From Gordius sp. MW1 (lineage: Eukaryota > Nematomorpha > Gordioida > Gordea > Gordiidae), in assembly GCA_964036665.1 (NCBI GenBank), contig OZ038532.1:17139037-17203036 (forward strand): a stretch of DNA of 64,000 bases. The letters are read 5' to 3'. A program made the translations under genes and the position numbers. Below the pieces are notes generated by a model. It saw only the letters and a program-made list of their open reading frames with translations. It had not been told where the DNA came from and searched no databases. Shown here one piece after another: positions 46,339 through 58,200 of this stretch; the first letter of the stretch is position 1; each line of letters begins with the position of its first letter.

Positions 46339-48895
46339 GGCCCTCGACGGGGGCGCTAAATGGTAGGGGTATATTGAATTTAATGAAAAGTTTTTTCAAT
46401 TTAGAGATATTATTTTATATTAACAAATCATTATTATTCGAATTGATAAATGTGTGAAGGCACTCTTGAATACTTTCCGACTTTAAAAGGTTAAAAAAAT
46501 CCAACGTAATAAGTTCAACTAGGTCCTGTCTTTCCTCCTGGTTAGGGATAAACTAATTGATATAATTTAAAGTGTCTTCTTTAATTCTCTTATTTTTTTC
46601 AAGACGGATCCACGGCTAATTTGTTTTACGAATTGGATGGAGGATCGTTGCAACTAAATTATCCAAACTATATAGATCGGAAAATCTAAAATTGTACCTT
46701 TTATTAATCTCCATAATTATTGCTTTTTTTAGGGGTGGCACTACTTTAGGATTCCAATTCGTTGTAAATTTAATAAAACTCGAGGTCTAGCAGGAGTGTA
46801 AAATCCATAAAACATAAAATTTTCGCCTTCAAGAAATGCGATTGCCTCTGCTATAGGTTCCAGAACATAATGTAAAAATAAGCCATTGAATTAGAAATTA
46901 AATATTATTTAATTTTGAATATTCAGCAATAAATTCACAATCACACCTAATAAACCTTTCTATTATATATTTAATTCATCACAATGCGAATAAAGTTCTT
47001 ATGACTTTTCCGAGATGGAAGACAAAATCTTTGTTAAAGCGTCAAAAAAACTTTCCACCTCGTTTGTACAGGACTTATTACACGAGAAAACAGATGCTTT
47101 AGATTAGAGGATCTACTCTGAAGATCTCATAAATTTTGGCATTTTTTAGATGGCATATAAATGTTTCTAAAATCCTTTTTTGTTTAAATTTATTTACATC
47201 GCTGATGCAACCAAATTTAAAATGTAATAGGCACACCTTTTGTGACTCGGTATAATTCAAAAGATAACGACCAAATAATCCTACTTTTGACGAAATCTCT
47301 TCGGCAAACTCACTCTATCACATCTTCTTCACTCTGATTGTCAGAGTAAAACAATCTATAACGTATTATTTTTTTTATAAATTATATAATATATTTGAAG
47401 GCTTTTACGAAATTTGTCGCATTATCGGTTATGGTTCAAATGTTTTTTGTTTTGTATATGGAACTCCTTAAATATGGAAACCATAACCTTGCATAGCACA
47501 TCAAAGCTGTGCTTGCCTTCTAGCCTTCTAAAGGCTACTAAAACTGCAGAAACCCTTTTCCATGGGTCACTATCTATCCAGTGAACTGTTATTGCTATAA
47601 AGGGGCTAAACATTAATTAAGCATTATAAATTATATTAAATACCGATTAAAAGCTTTCCAACAGTCTACAGTTGTGCAGACATAGGGTAATGGTGATAGT
47701 TTATTACAAATGATTTCTTTCATTTAAGGCACAAATTTTGAAATTTTCTTGGTTAGTGTTTGCCGCCACATCACTTTGATGTTTGGCTGTAGCATTTTTA
47801 AGAAATCTAAAAAATATTTGTTCTCAACTAGTGAAAACGGCATATTTGCATTTATAATGAAGGATAATAAGGCATTGTCTATTGTAACTTTACTACAGGT
47901 AGAAGTGGAAATTAGGTTGGTTTGCTAAATCCCTGTTGACTTATCATCTTTGCTATTTTCATATTTATAGGGATGTATTCTCTAAAAATTAATTATCGAG
48001 GTTTAAATAGTTTCTTTTATGTGGTTCCATAAATTTGCAGTGGTATTTAAAGGAGCTGATATGTAATTTAATTTAGGGCTGCACAATTTACACAAAAATA
48101 TCATCTTGGTTTTTTTTTCTTTAAAGAAAAATTATTACCAAAAAGGGCCAGGGAGTTTTCTCTTGAATTTCCATGTCAAAATAAAAGCAAGCTAGACAAT
48201 TAAAAATATTATAGGTAATTCATCAAATGGTTTAATTGCCAAAATTTAGATGTTTAGGTTTGTCAAAAATCATATGTAACTTTAGGTGATGAAAATCTCT
48301 TTTGCACATATATAAAGAAGGACAACAAACAATTAAAAGAAAATAATCTATAATTAATTATTCATAATATTTTTTGAATTGCCAAAATTCTAAATACCAA
48401 ACCTTATATAAAATTCTTAACTAAAGTTTTACTTGCTTATAAATAATTTTATCTAAAATGCTTGACATATATTTTTAAATTTTTTTGTTCAAAATTTTTG
48501 CAGATATAAATGCAAATTTTAAAAAATAATAAATTAGAATTATTATTTTAATAACCTTCGTTAATATTGTATTTTAAGTTATTTATTAAATGGCTCAATA
48601 ATCAAAATTTAAATTTAGAGGTGGTAAATCGTATGATATTTTAAGTTGATAAAAAATTGTTTTACTCATATATAAAAAGGGCTATTTATACAATACATGG
48701 TAAATCGATTATCTCTTCAAATTTGATCCGCGAAGGAAATTTAAATTTAAAGTGATAATGATAAACACAAACTAGACGTGTAATTTTAATATTTAATTAA
48801 AAAAATTAAATTTTTAAAAAGTAACTGTATCTTTAGTTAAACACTTACTGAGTTACTTTAGCGAAGAAAAGTAACTAGTTACTAACAGTTATACT
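46339..48895 (-). pseudogene. hAT transposase, C-terminally truncated copy (- half of inverted pair)
   Basis: Read from right to left: terminus with TAACTAGTTACTTTTCTTCG at about 48890, BED-finger remnant CKLC...YISAPLNTTANLWNHIK at about 48110-48020, MFSPFIAITVHWIDSD...RRLEGKHSFDVL at 47613-47422 (the conserved 'T-x-HWID' block of hAT transposases), HYVLEPIAEAIAFLEGENFM near 46870-46810, then the segment mirrored in the + copy. It ends inside the PLP-SAP motif at 46339, where the + copy's own C-terminal tail begins. Stops and frameshifts throughout mark it as dead. Confidence 0.75.
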
Positions 48896-48934
48896 TTTAA
48901 AAATAAGACAAAAATAGTAAAATCAATAAAACGC

Positions 48935-49105
48935 GCCGAAGTGTGATTTTGCCCCTTTGAACGTCCATCACTTAGAAAGTATTGACCAAATAGTGCTAAA
49001 TTTTTAAAATTGACTATAATATATAGGCCTACACCCTCACCAAATATCATCCAAATCTGATATTGTCGGCCGAAAATTGTTTTTTTTTGACGATTCCAAA
49101 CAAAA
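48935..49105 (-). repeat. Dispersed repeat, copy 3 of 3, reversed and partial
   Basis: Reverse complement of the repeat at 14622 and 43613: GTGTGATTTTGCCCCTTTGA, ATATAGGCCTACACCCTCACC and CGAAAATTGTTTTTTTTTGACG correspond to the first third of those copies. Confidence 0.5.
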
Positions 49106-49718
49106 CCATTATTCTTAAACTTTACTAAAGAAATAATATATATTCGCCCTTTTTTATTCAAATTATACTTAGATTTTTGCATGTTAATATTTCCTCGTGG
49201 ATTTGTCTTATTAATTAAGAACTTATTTAATAAGGTCATACATAATATTTTAATTGGTAAAATATTCAATTCGTTTGAATTTTATTTAGTTCTATATTAA
49301 TTAATTTAACAAAACTTGATACAAATTCTTAAATAATTTATTTTATACAGTTCTGTAGATTTTAATATCATTGAGTTTATTATAATAAAAACTTAATATA
49401 TTTATATCCTAATAAACTATGTGTAGTTAATGTGAATATAAATTTAATTAAATAACTAATTTGTCTTATTAAACATAATAGTGTTGATAAATTTCAACTT
49501 AAAATTTTTTATAATTTGTTGGTGGAAACATTTATTAATTAACTTATATAATATAATTATACAAAACTACATATATTATATAATTAATCATTTTTTTTAA
49601 TTGGGTTTTATAAAGCGTCCATTTGTGTAAGTCGTAAAAATATATACCTAAATATTACTATCAAATAAAGTAGCGGCCAAAATGATCTACACTTCTGTGG
49701 CCCAGGTATTATCATCCC
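49106..49718. other. AT-rich spacer
   Basis: No gene or bounded repeat recognised. Confidence 0.4.
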
Positions 49719-49744
49719 TTAATTTTTAAAAAAAAAATATATGT

Positions 49745-49937
49745 CGCATGAGAGAATAAGAAATTCTGAGCGCATATATTTGCCGATAATCGCATGGTGT
49801 TTCTGATGTTGAAAGATAGCTTGACTTATACAGCGGTAAAAGCAATTGCCATCTCCCAACATCTCGTGTATGTAAAAGTGCCCGACCAAAGGTTTCTTCA
49901 CCTCCGCTGCTGCTGGCTCCAAACGGGAAGAAACTCT
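49745..49937 (-). CDS. Orphan OTU-type cysteine protease exon
   Basis: On the minus strand, after a plausible acceptor (TTTCTATAG) the frame reads through PLVGHFYIHEMLGDGNCFYR and CISQAIFQHQKHHAIIGKYMRS. GDGNCFYR is the OTU (ovarian tumour) deubiquitinase catalytic block: aspartate and nucleophilic cysteine followed by an aromatic-x-[ILVC]S segment. The histidine block expected 80-100 residues later is not in view. After about 49760 the sequence becomes AT-rich, with no clean donor visible. OTU domains occur in host deubiquitinases and are also carried by some transposons. With hAT relics on both sides either origin is possible. Confidence 0.5.
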
Positions 49938-50259
49938 ATAGAAATGGATGATATGTTAAATTATTAATAAATTTAATCAATTCTTCATTTGTTTTTTTGA
50001 CCAAACGGTACTTAATGAACAGAATTTTAATTTCCATCTATAATGCTTGTCACAACAACTGATTCTTCATTTAAACGATAAATTATATAAATATAGTGCC
50101 TACCGGAACATTCTCACTTCTTTGATTTAAATCGTCAACTGAGTTATTTGCAACAGCATTTGTCTAAAGCAGCAAATACTGCAACCATCCATTTTTGAAC
50201 AATGCCTAAATCTAGCTTTTCGATCAATCTAACACGTTTCGCTTTCTTTGAGATTATCG

Positions 50260-51445
50260 AAAATATTAGCGCTGTTAACATTTTTGAAAAATCAAACGCG
50301 TTCACGTTTACGTTCGTTTTCAAAAAAAGGAACGCGTTCGTCTTGATGAACGCGTTGACGTTCGTTTAAAACTTTATGATTTTTTTTAATTTAATATAAA
50401 TAATTAGCCATGATAAAAAATAATAAGCAAATATAAAAAAAATTTTCTTATTAATTTTTAATAATAATTGTTTTTCAAAATTTTCGTCGGATGAGCAGGC
50501 ACGCTTGGCAGTTAATACAGCATTAGCTATACTAAAAACCTCCTCCACAGGTGTAGATGAGGGGATTGGAGTATTATACTTAATAAATAAATCTTTTAAA
50601 GCAGGAAATTTATTAAAAACATTTAATGTTTTGTCCCTCGCTTTAAAAAATTGCGATAAGATATCATCTTTCAATCCGCCCTCTACTTCCTCGTCAAAAA
50701 AAACGATATCTCGGAATCGACAGTTCTTTCATTATCAATTCTGGGGGTTTCAATCCCTTTTTTCAATAACACTAAAAGTTTATTCTTTAAAGTTTCATTT
50801 TCTCGAAATTTTATTTCAAGGTTGAAGCTTGAACATGGGATGTATAATGGCTGAAAGAAGATATTGACCTTCATATATATGTTGAAATCTTTAAAAAAGA
50901 GAATATATGTAATTAATTTGATAGTGATAGGTTTATTACCTTTCATTAATCTCATTTAATACAGCGTCAATCAATAGTTGACCATATTTTAGGCCAGTGA
51001 TTTTTTTATATTTTAAAATAACTATTGTTATTGTTGGGGTCACTCAAATGCATTTTCTTCACTTTCTAAAATGAGAGCTGTTGCAATAGGTTCCATGATA
51101 TATTTTATTTAAAATTTATTATAATATTTACCAAAATTTTATTAGGACTTACAGTATAGTATTCTTCCAAAAAAATTTTATCATTGTTTGAAAGCCTAGC
51201 TAATCCTCTCATGTCACACACTTTGTCAAATAAATAAGGTTTTTCTTTTACTAATGAGTTTATTAATTCCAAATTATAATATGAATTCCATCTTGTAACA
51301 ATAGGTAAGCATCCTTTACAAATTTTCAATCATCAGCAAATGATGTATACTGATTTTGTTTATTCCATAAATTTTTCCATGTATATCAAATGCACTTTTC
51401 AAACTGTTTTTAAAAGATATATTTTCTTAGCAGAAACAATTTTAA
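50260..51445 (-). pseudogene. hAT transposase relic, left arm of a palindrome
   Basis: Minus-strand pieces in correct order: CKGCLPIVTRWNSYYNLELI at 51329-51270 (the conserved 'TRWNS' hAT block), KPYLFDKVCDMRGLARLS, NIFFQPLYIPCSSFNLEIKF near 50850, NNERTVDSEISFF-like acidic linker near 50700, and FIKYNTPIPSSTPVEEVFSIANAVL at about 50590-50520, the dimerisation domain. Near 50268 the 3' terminus reads GCTGTTAACATTTTTGAAAA followed by repeated AACG(C/T)GTTC. Stops interrupt the frame. Confidence 0.8.
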
Positions 51446-51559
51446 ACCTTTGTAAAAAAAATTTAAAATACATAATAAGTTAACATTGTGTGTTTCTGAT
51501 AATGCAAGGAATTTTTTAAAGGCCTTTAAATAAGTAGTCTACATTTTATGTTTTATATT

Positions 51560-52880
51560 TTTAAAAAATTATAGATGATTTGAGAAAATGTTGAGAAAAT
51601 ATCTGAAGATAAATATGAAATTGTATCATTATCATTAAATGAGATATTTGAATATCAAAATAGACAGGAAAATTTTATTTATCCAAAACATCATTCTTGT
51701 GCTTACCACAATCTCAATTTAGTGGGTGTCGATGCTGAAAAAGCACTAGAAAATATATTAAAAAGTGCATTTGATAAATGCAAAAATTTATGGAATAAAC
51801 AAATCAGTCTACATCATTTGCTGATGATTTAAAGAAAAATTTATAAAGGTGCTTATAAGACCTATTGTTACAAGATGGAATTCATATAATAATTCCTTGA
51901 AATTAATAGACTCATTAGTAAAAGAAACCCTTATTTATTTGACAAAGTATGTGACATGGGAGGATTAGCTAGGCTTTCGAACAATGATAAAAAATTTTGA
52001 ACAAATATTGTACTGTAAGTCCTAATAAAATTTTTTAGAATGAATATTAAAATAGATCATGGAACCTATTGGAACTACTCTCACTATTTTAAAAAGTGAA
52101 GAAAAGATGCATTTGGGCTATTTGATCCCAACAATAACAATAGTTATTTTATAATTTAAAATATCACTGGTCTAAAATATGGTCAACCTTTGATTGACGC
52201 TGTATTAAATGAGATTAATAAAAGGTAATAAGCCTATCACTAACAAATTAACTACATATATTTTATTTTTTTATAGGTTTGAACATATATATGAAGATCA
52301 ATATCTTCTTTCAGCCATTATACATCCAATGTTCAAGCTTCAATGGCCTTGGATTAAACTTCCAGAAAATGAAACCTATAAAGAATAAACTTTTAGTTAT
52401 ATTGAAAAAAGAGATTGAAACCCCCAGAATGGATAATGAAAGAACTGTCGATTCCGAGATATCGTTTTTTTTGACGAGGAAGTAGAGGACGGATTGAAGG
52501 ATGATATCTTATCGCAATTTTTTAAAGCGAGGGACAAAACATTATGTTTTTTGAAAATTCTGCTTTATAAGATTTGTTTATTAAGTATAATACTCCAATC
52601 CCCTCGTCTGCCCCGGTGTAGCGGGTTCTTAGTATAGCTAATGCTGTATTAACTGCCAAGCGTTCCTGCTTATCCAAATAAAATTTTAAAAAACAATAAT
52701 TATTAAAAATTAATAAGGAAAAATTTTTATAAATAAAAAATCTTTATATTCGCTCATTATTTTTTATCAATGGCTAATATATTGTTTTAAAAAAATATAA
52801 GACATTTATTTATATGAAAACGATTTGTCAATGAACGTTGAACGTTCGATTTTTTAAAAATGTTTGCAGCACCAAGAATT
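51560..52880 (+). pseudogene. hAT transposase relic, right arm of a palindrome
   Basis: Plus-strand mirror of the preceding copy. FEYQNRQENFIYPKHHSCAY and LVGVDAEKALENILKSAF lie near 51650-51775, then a degraded TRWNS region near 51870, NIFFQPLYIQCSSFNGLGLN at about 52297, DNERTVDSEISFFL at about 52430, and a broken dimerisation segment near 52590-52680. It ends at about 52872 with ATTTTTTAAAAATGTTTGCAGC, the counterpart of the left arm's terminus. The two copies are head to head, with the transposase 5' ends meeting near 51.5 kb. Confidence 0.8.
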
Positions 52881-53369
52881 TGTTTCCCTCGTGCAATTTT
52901 TCCAAAATATTCCTTCCATTGTTTCTATACCGTATGTTCTTATAAAAATATAAAATGACATACCACGGTGGCCAGCAATCTTGTATGGCTCGATCCATAC
53001 AGGTGCCATCTTCTTCCTTTTTTGTCAGCTTACCTACAATTGAAAACGAGGACTATGTCATCCACTTAAAAAACCCCGTTTTAAGTGGTGCTTCTTTTCA
53101 TAATAAGCCCTTTACTTGGACTGGGCACTTAGTATGTTTTCCATGGCTAATTCATAAATTTTTTTGGACTTTTCCATGAGCCTTTTAACGTCAAAAGATT
53201 CGAAATCGCTTTCCTTTATGTGGGGAAGCTCATCATCATCTTCATTATCCGAAAAAAATGAATCGAGTTGTCGTCCCCACATCAGCACTTAAGGACTAAA
53301 TTTTGTTGACCTAAAAAATAACTTTAAATATTTTACATTTAATCATATATTACCGTCGTTTACTGGTAA

Positions 53370-53905
53370 TTAAAGCATGCAGGACACCTGGTAACACAAT
53401 GTCTCATTTATTTGTTTCAATGAGTTAACGATGGTGCGGTTGGCCCTTTGAACCAATTTATTAGCCTGTGGAAGGTAGGCTGATGTGATCCTGTGATGTA
53501 CCCCAGTAAGGGCATACAAGCCCTCTGTCAGTGAGTTTACAACGGCCTTGATCACATATAGCAATGTAAAAATTTAAAAAATCAACGTAGTTTTTACTTT
53601 GGGACGCCCACATCGGCAAAATATTTCCCACAAATTGTATGAAATCTACTTGGCCGAGTGAGACTTCATTGGCCTGGCTTCAATCTATTTAGAAAAGTAG
53701 TCGATGGCCAACAACATACAAATATGACCCTGAGTTATGTGTAACGTGGACAGATCAATGCCAATATGTTTCCATGGCGCTCGGATTACGGCCACATTAT
53801 TTACGACAGGAACGGCCTTATCAATACGTGGGATATGGGTCTGGCACACATGGCATGATCCGATATCTCCTTGATATCCTTCGTCATATTGGGCCACCAA
53901 TATCT
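53370..53905 (-). pseudogene. Retroviral-type integrase fragment
   Basis: Two minus-strand frames join across a short break. The upstream one (53900-53685) has CHVCQTHIPRIDKAVPV, the zinc-binding CxxC half, then PWKHIGIDLSTLHITQGHIC and LLAIDYFSK, the first catalytic-aspartate block. The downstream one (53564-53370) has ALTGVHHRITSAYLPQANKL followed by VQRANRTIVNSL, the C-terminal part of the core with the family's 'H-x-I-TSAY-PQ-N-x-L' signature. The pattern fits Ginger-type DNA transposons or Ty3/gypsy elements. Large deletions and stops show it is inactive. Confidence 0.75.
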
Positions 53906-54139
53906 ATTTAGTGTTCATAATTTAATATTGTCTTTCATTTTTATGATTAATTATTATATTCATAAAACCTTACCTTTCGACAATTGTCTCTTGTGTACGA
54001 TACACCAAATGTGTGTCCCCACTTTGCAATTGAAAAATGCTATAGAAAGCCAATCAAAAATCGCATTACACGGGGCAAAAACATTCACGTTAATCATATT
54101 TTATCAAATCAAATTGAGGCGCACAATATCCTGGCGTAT

Positions 54140-54410
54140 TTTTAATCTGCTACAGCGGCCACACTGACAAAAGATTTCCAACAAATTGTAAAAAGTCTTC
54201 TTGACCGAAGTAGACTTTATGGGCCTGGTCTCCCTCTGGGAAAAGTAATCAATAAAGACCCACATGCAAATTCAAGCCTTGTTTCGTTTTAGGCAACGTA
54301 CAGAGGTAGATTCCACCTTTACAAGAGGCCGGAATCACGGTGGCCTTATCAATTCTAACCATATGCCTCTGACATGCATGACACACGCGAATCATTTTGA
54401 ACTATTTTGA
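54140..54410 (-). pseudogene. Second integrase fragment, same strand
   Basis: The minus strand decodes to CHACQRHMVRIDKATVIPAS and LYLCTLPKTKQGLNLHV-like pieces, paralogous to the zinc-binding and first core segments at 53.7-53.9 kb, with frame breaks. Confidence 0.55.
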
Positions 54411-54539
54411 TTTTAACCAATCATATAGGCCCATATTTATCCATGCGCACTTTTATAACCCCCAAAGGACTAAGCCTTTGAAGTTATGCCAAGTGTGTCA
54501 AACCTATATGGCTCGAATCGATTAAATCACTCCTGTCCT

Positions 54540-54960
54540 TCATAATGATAATCCCAGTTCTCAGCCCTTTAAAAACAGATTGGCATCGACTTGTGCACAT
54601 AACTGCACGTGGCAATATGTGCATGTTAATGGCCATCAATCAATTTTACAAATGGAGTGAGGTCAGTCGATGAAGTCTCATTTGGCCAAGGAGACTTCAT
54701 ACGATTTGTGAGGGCGCTTCAAAATAAATAACTTAGTTGATTCGATAATCTGTTTGAGATTGTAATAAGCGATAAAGGCATTGAGTTTGTGAACCCACTT
54801 ACAAGGGTCTTGTAGGCCTTTACTGGGTTACATCATAGAATTAACTCAGCATACCATCCTCGAGCTAGTGGGTTGAAAGAGTCAATGGCACTATAGTTAA
54901 CTTTTTGGTGAATGTTTGGAAAATGTAACGAGTAGATGGGATATTATTTACCAGGTGTGC
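54540..54960 (+). pseudogene. Integrase fragment in opposite orientation
   Basis: The plus strand contains IGIDLCT, a decayed MAINQFYKWSEV, EIVISDKGIEFVNPLTRVL (the second catalytic-aspartate block) and FTGLHHRINSAYHPRASGL. This is the same family as the minus-strand fragments, so integrase relics lie in inverted orientation here, as the hAT relics do just upstream. Confidence 0.65.
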
Positions 54961-57900
54961 TGCATGCTTTAATTAGCAGCAAGTAATGGTAAGACATGTT
55001 TAGATATAAAATTAATAATGCTTTATTCTAGGTCAACAAAGTCTACCCCATAGATTCTTATATGGGAGTCACAACATGGTCCATTTTTTGGTTGTTGAGG
55101 ATAAAATTAACCCCAAATAAAGGAATTCATCAATCCTTTGAGGTCAAATTTCATGGAAAATTCGAAGAAAATTTATGACTTAGCAATTGTCAATATACTG
55201 AGTGTTCAGCAAAAGGCTTATTTTGAAAAGAGGACTTAAAACCTGGTTTAAGTGATTCGTCTTCGCTTTTAATTCTAGGCTGGCAAATGGCGAGATGGCG
55301 TCTATATGATCGGGCCATATAAATTGCCTCTAGGTCATATTAAGTTTTGTCTAATATTTTTAAATGAATTATAGCCTTTAAACGATGGAGGAAGGAAGCT
55401 TGGAAAAAAATTTATGGATATAATATCAAACTAAGTAAAATTGGAAAACGAATTGTAAATAATTTGACTTTTAACAAATAATTTCTCAAAATCTGATCGA
55501 AAACGAAACGCATCAAGTTAGTCAAAAAGTGTGTCCAGACCATTGTTGTAGTTGGTACTGTTAAAAAATTTAATGCTTTTCGTATAGACTGCTAAGGGTT
55601 AAAAAAATGTTGTTAAAATACCTTAGTGAAAGAAAGTAGATTGCTCAGATGAAAATTACATTTGGTATAGTATATCGCTTAGATGATAATTCAGTTGTTT
55701 TAACAAGTGGAGATACACGTGATTAAAATTTTGTTTTTTGTTGATTTGGAAATGATTATTTAATGTGAAATAATATAAATTTTTTGGTTTAATCTCTAAG
55801 GAGCCTGTGACGATGGGTTAAACCTTTTAAAATGCACGCTATGTCGGGAGATGATAATTTTGTTTACTATTTTATAAGTCAAGCAATCTTTCAACGTCAG
55901 GAGCACCATTTATACCCATTCATACCATGTGTGTAAATTTGAAGCCCTAATTTGTCAATTGTTTGACCTAGGACATGTGCCTGGTAAAATCCAAATTGTT
56001 TTCTTCGTCATTTGTATAGATTTTTTTACTCACAGCAATATTATTATTACACAGCATTTAGTTTGTACTTTATAGCGTTAAACATGGACAGTTTTAAGTC
56101 TGTACAATTTTCCGTGACTACTGATTTTCAGCTACCATTTGAAAAAAAACGGCTTCGCAATCTCACTAAATGCATGTGTGGGCATCCTCTTGGTAAATTA
56201 AAGTGCTTTTACGATTAATTAAAGTGGGAACTTGGGCGCGAGAAACAATAAAGTGGAAGACGAACCAAAAAGTTGACAGAGATTTGCAGGTATTGCTGAT
56301 TGTGGATTACGCTTTAACGCAACAACAATATGATGAATACTTAAATGTGCCACGAGAAGGAGTTTCTATACATCTGCAAGCCATGAATAGATCCAAAGTT
56401 TCAAAAATTGGTTCTTTATTAAAAGAATGAAAGGCAGGAGGAAGACGGAAAAATTACTTGCGAAATGCTACTAGCCAGCAACAAAAGTCTTGTGACTGTA
56501 GATGATGAAGAGGTTATTTTATGGATAAAAGATCACGACTACATGCGAACCATCTATTTAAACTGTAAGACCAAATCGCCATAAGCACGAAACAATGCTC
56601 TCTTTATTATAAGTTGCTCCCATTGGCGAATTATTTACTACAGAATGCCACCCACAACAAATAATAGTTTAAAATCAACTTCATGATAATTTACCAACAC
56701 ACAAAACAAAAATGATTACGAAGCGATTAAGGTTTTTAGTTGGAAAATATTTTTGCATGCCGCTTTTTTACCAGACTGGTTCCATCGATTACTACTTATT
56801 TGCATTGATTGGAGGCGCACTATCAATACAAAAATCCGGTTACATATTTACAAACGCACTGTGTGTTCTGAATTTTTTCTAGAAATATAAGGCTTGTTAT
56901 CCTATATATAGCCTCAATCCTATTTGTCCTAATGTGAGAATGAAAATGCCGGAGTTGCTACCTGGGCCTAAGTAACTTTTTTTAACCCGAATCCTACCCG
57001 AAAATATCTAAAAAAATTTAACCTAACCCGACTCCAATCATTTTAAAATCATCTTGCATGGAATTATTACGGAAATCTGTAACCTTGGTTTTTATATAGT
57101 TTCATTCACCTTCTGATAGCATAATTTGAAACTTTGGACATAAAAAGTTGATATTTTATGATAAATATCCATGTCAAACTTTGATATTAACATAGATCAG
57201 GCTCTTTATTTTATATAATTGATCTCTATAGCAACAGGATCTTTATTATGCGGACACTATATAAATATTATGAGTGTTGTATAAAAAGTAAAATTTTATA
57301 CAGTGTGGGATAATTATCTGCTTCTACTTCCGTGCTTGCGTTTTCGGTTTAAGCATGATAATTAAATGCCCTTAGTTTTTTAAACATTTTTTTGTCAGGT
57401 AAAAAATTTGATTTTATAATACAACTTAACCAACATTTTTAAGGTAAGTAATTTGAAATCATTAGATCTCTACTTCTTGGGTGATTGTTTTACTCAAATA
57501 TTGTAGCTTACTACTTTGTTTAATTGTAGGTTATAGGGGTATTGATTTCTATATAGGTTTTATCAATTGTTCTTTTAATGATACTGATTAAATGGTCGAG
57601 CATTATAATCTAAAGTTTTTTTGCACCTTGATCGAAAACACATGTCAACGTTGAGTTCACTCAAAACCAATCATGGTAAAATTTGATAAAAGGAAGACCC
57701 CTGCTTAAAATAAATTACTGCCTGCCAATACAATGACTATCTCGACGACATCATTATATAAGAAGAAAAGTGGTAGTCGAGAAAACTAAGGTATTGTGCA
57801 CAGCTTGGAATCTTAATATTAATTATTCAATTCCTACTATTGACTTAAGCTACCTGGCCAACTATTTCAACATAGTCAGCCAGACGGTCCAAATAACAAA

Positions 57901-58200
57901 CCACTATTATTTTTTTGGGGGTAGTCTACATCCATTGGTGGCTTAAATATGGTTGGGTATATACCCATTATACATACATAGTTACAGAATGGATAATTTT
58001 TTTTCTTCCTAGTTGAACTTGTTATTAGGAGAATCTCCACCCTTTTTAAACTTGAATCTCGTAGTTAGGTAAATAATTAATCTGCAGGATGCTTTCCTCT
58101 TCAAGCTGAGATTTGCGTTTAACGTAATGTGCGCCGAGGATGTCTCACAATCTTAAATAGGAGTCTATTATGCAGCTCAGTCGACAGTCCCCCACCATAA
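54961..58200. other. Decayed DNA with an unrecognised ORF cluster
   Basis: Mostly without recognisable content. ORFs at 56012-56218 and 56203-56430, and an overlapping frame to about 56570 (MLLASNKSLVTVDDEEVILW), look like one frameshifted coding remnant. It includes a short C-x-C-x-H segment (CMCGHPLGKLKCF) and a hydrophilic VDRDLQVLLIVDYALTQQQY part. I cannot assign a family. Near 56985-57045 CCCGAATCCTACCCG and CTAACCCGACTCC suggest another CCCG-type repeat fragment. Confidence 0.4.

Noticed and set aside
56012..56430. Upstream exon of PISD
   Set aside because: The peptide has no mitochondrial targeting or membrane-anchor pattern like PISD and is frameshifted; no splice sites link it to 60843.
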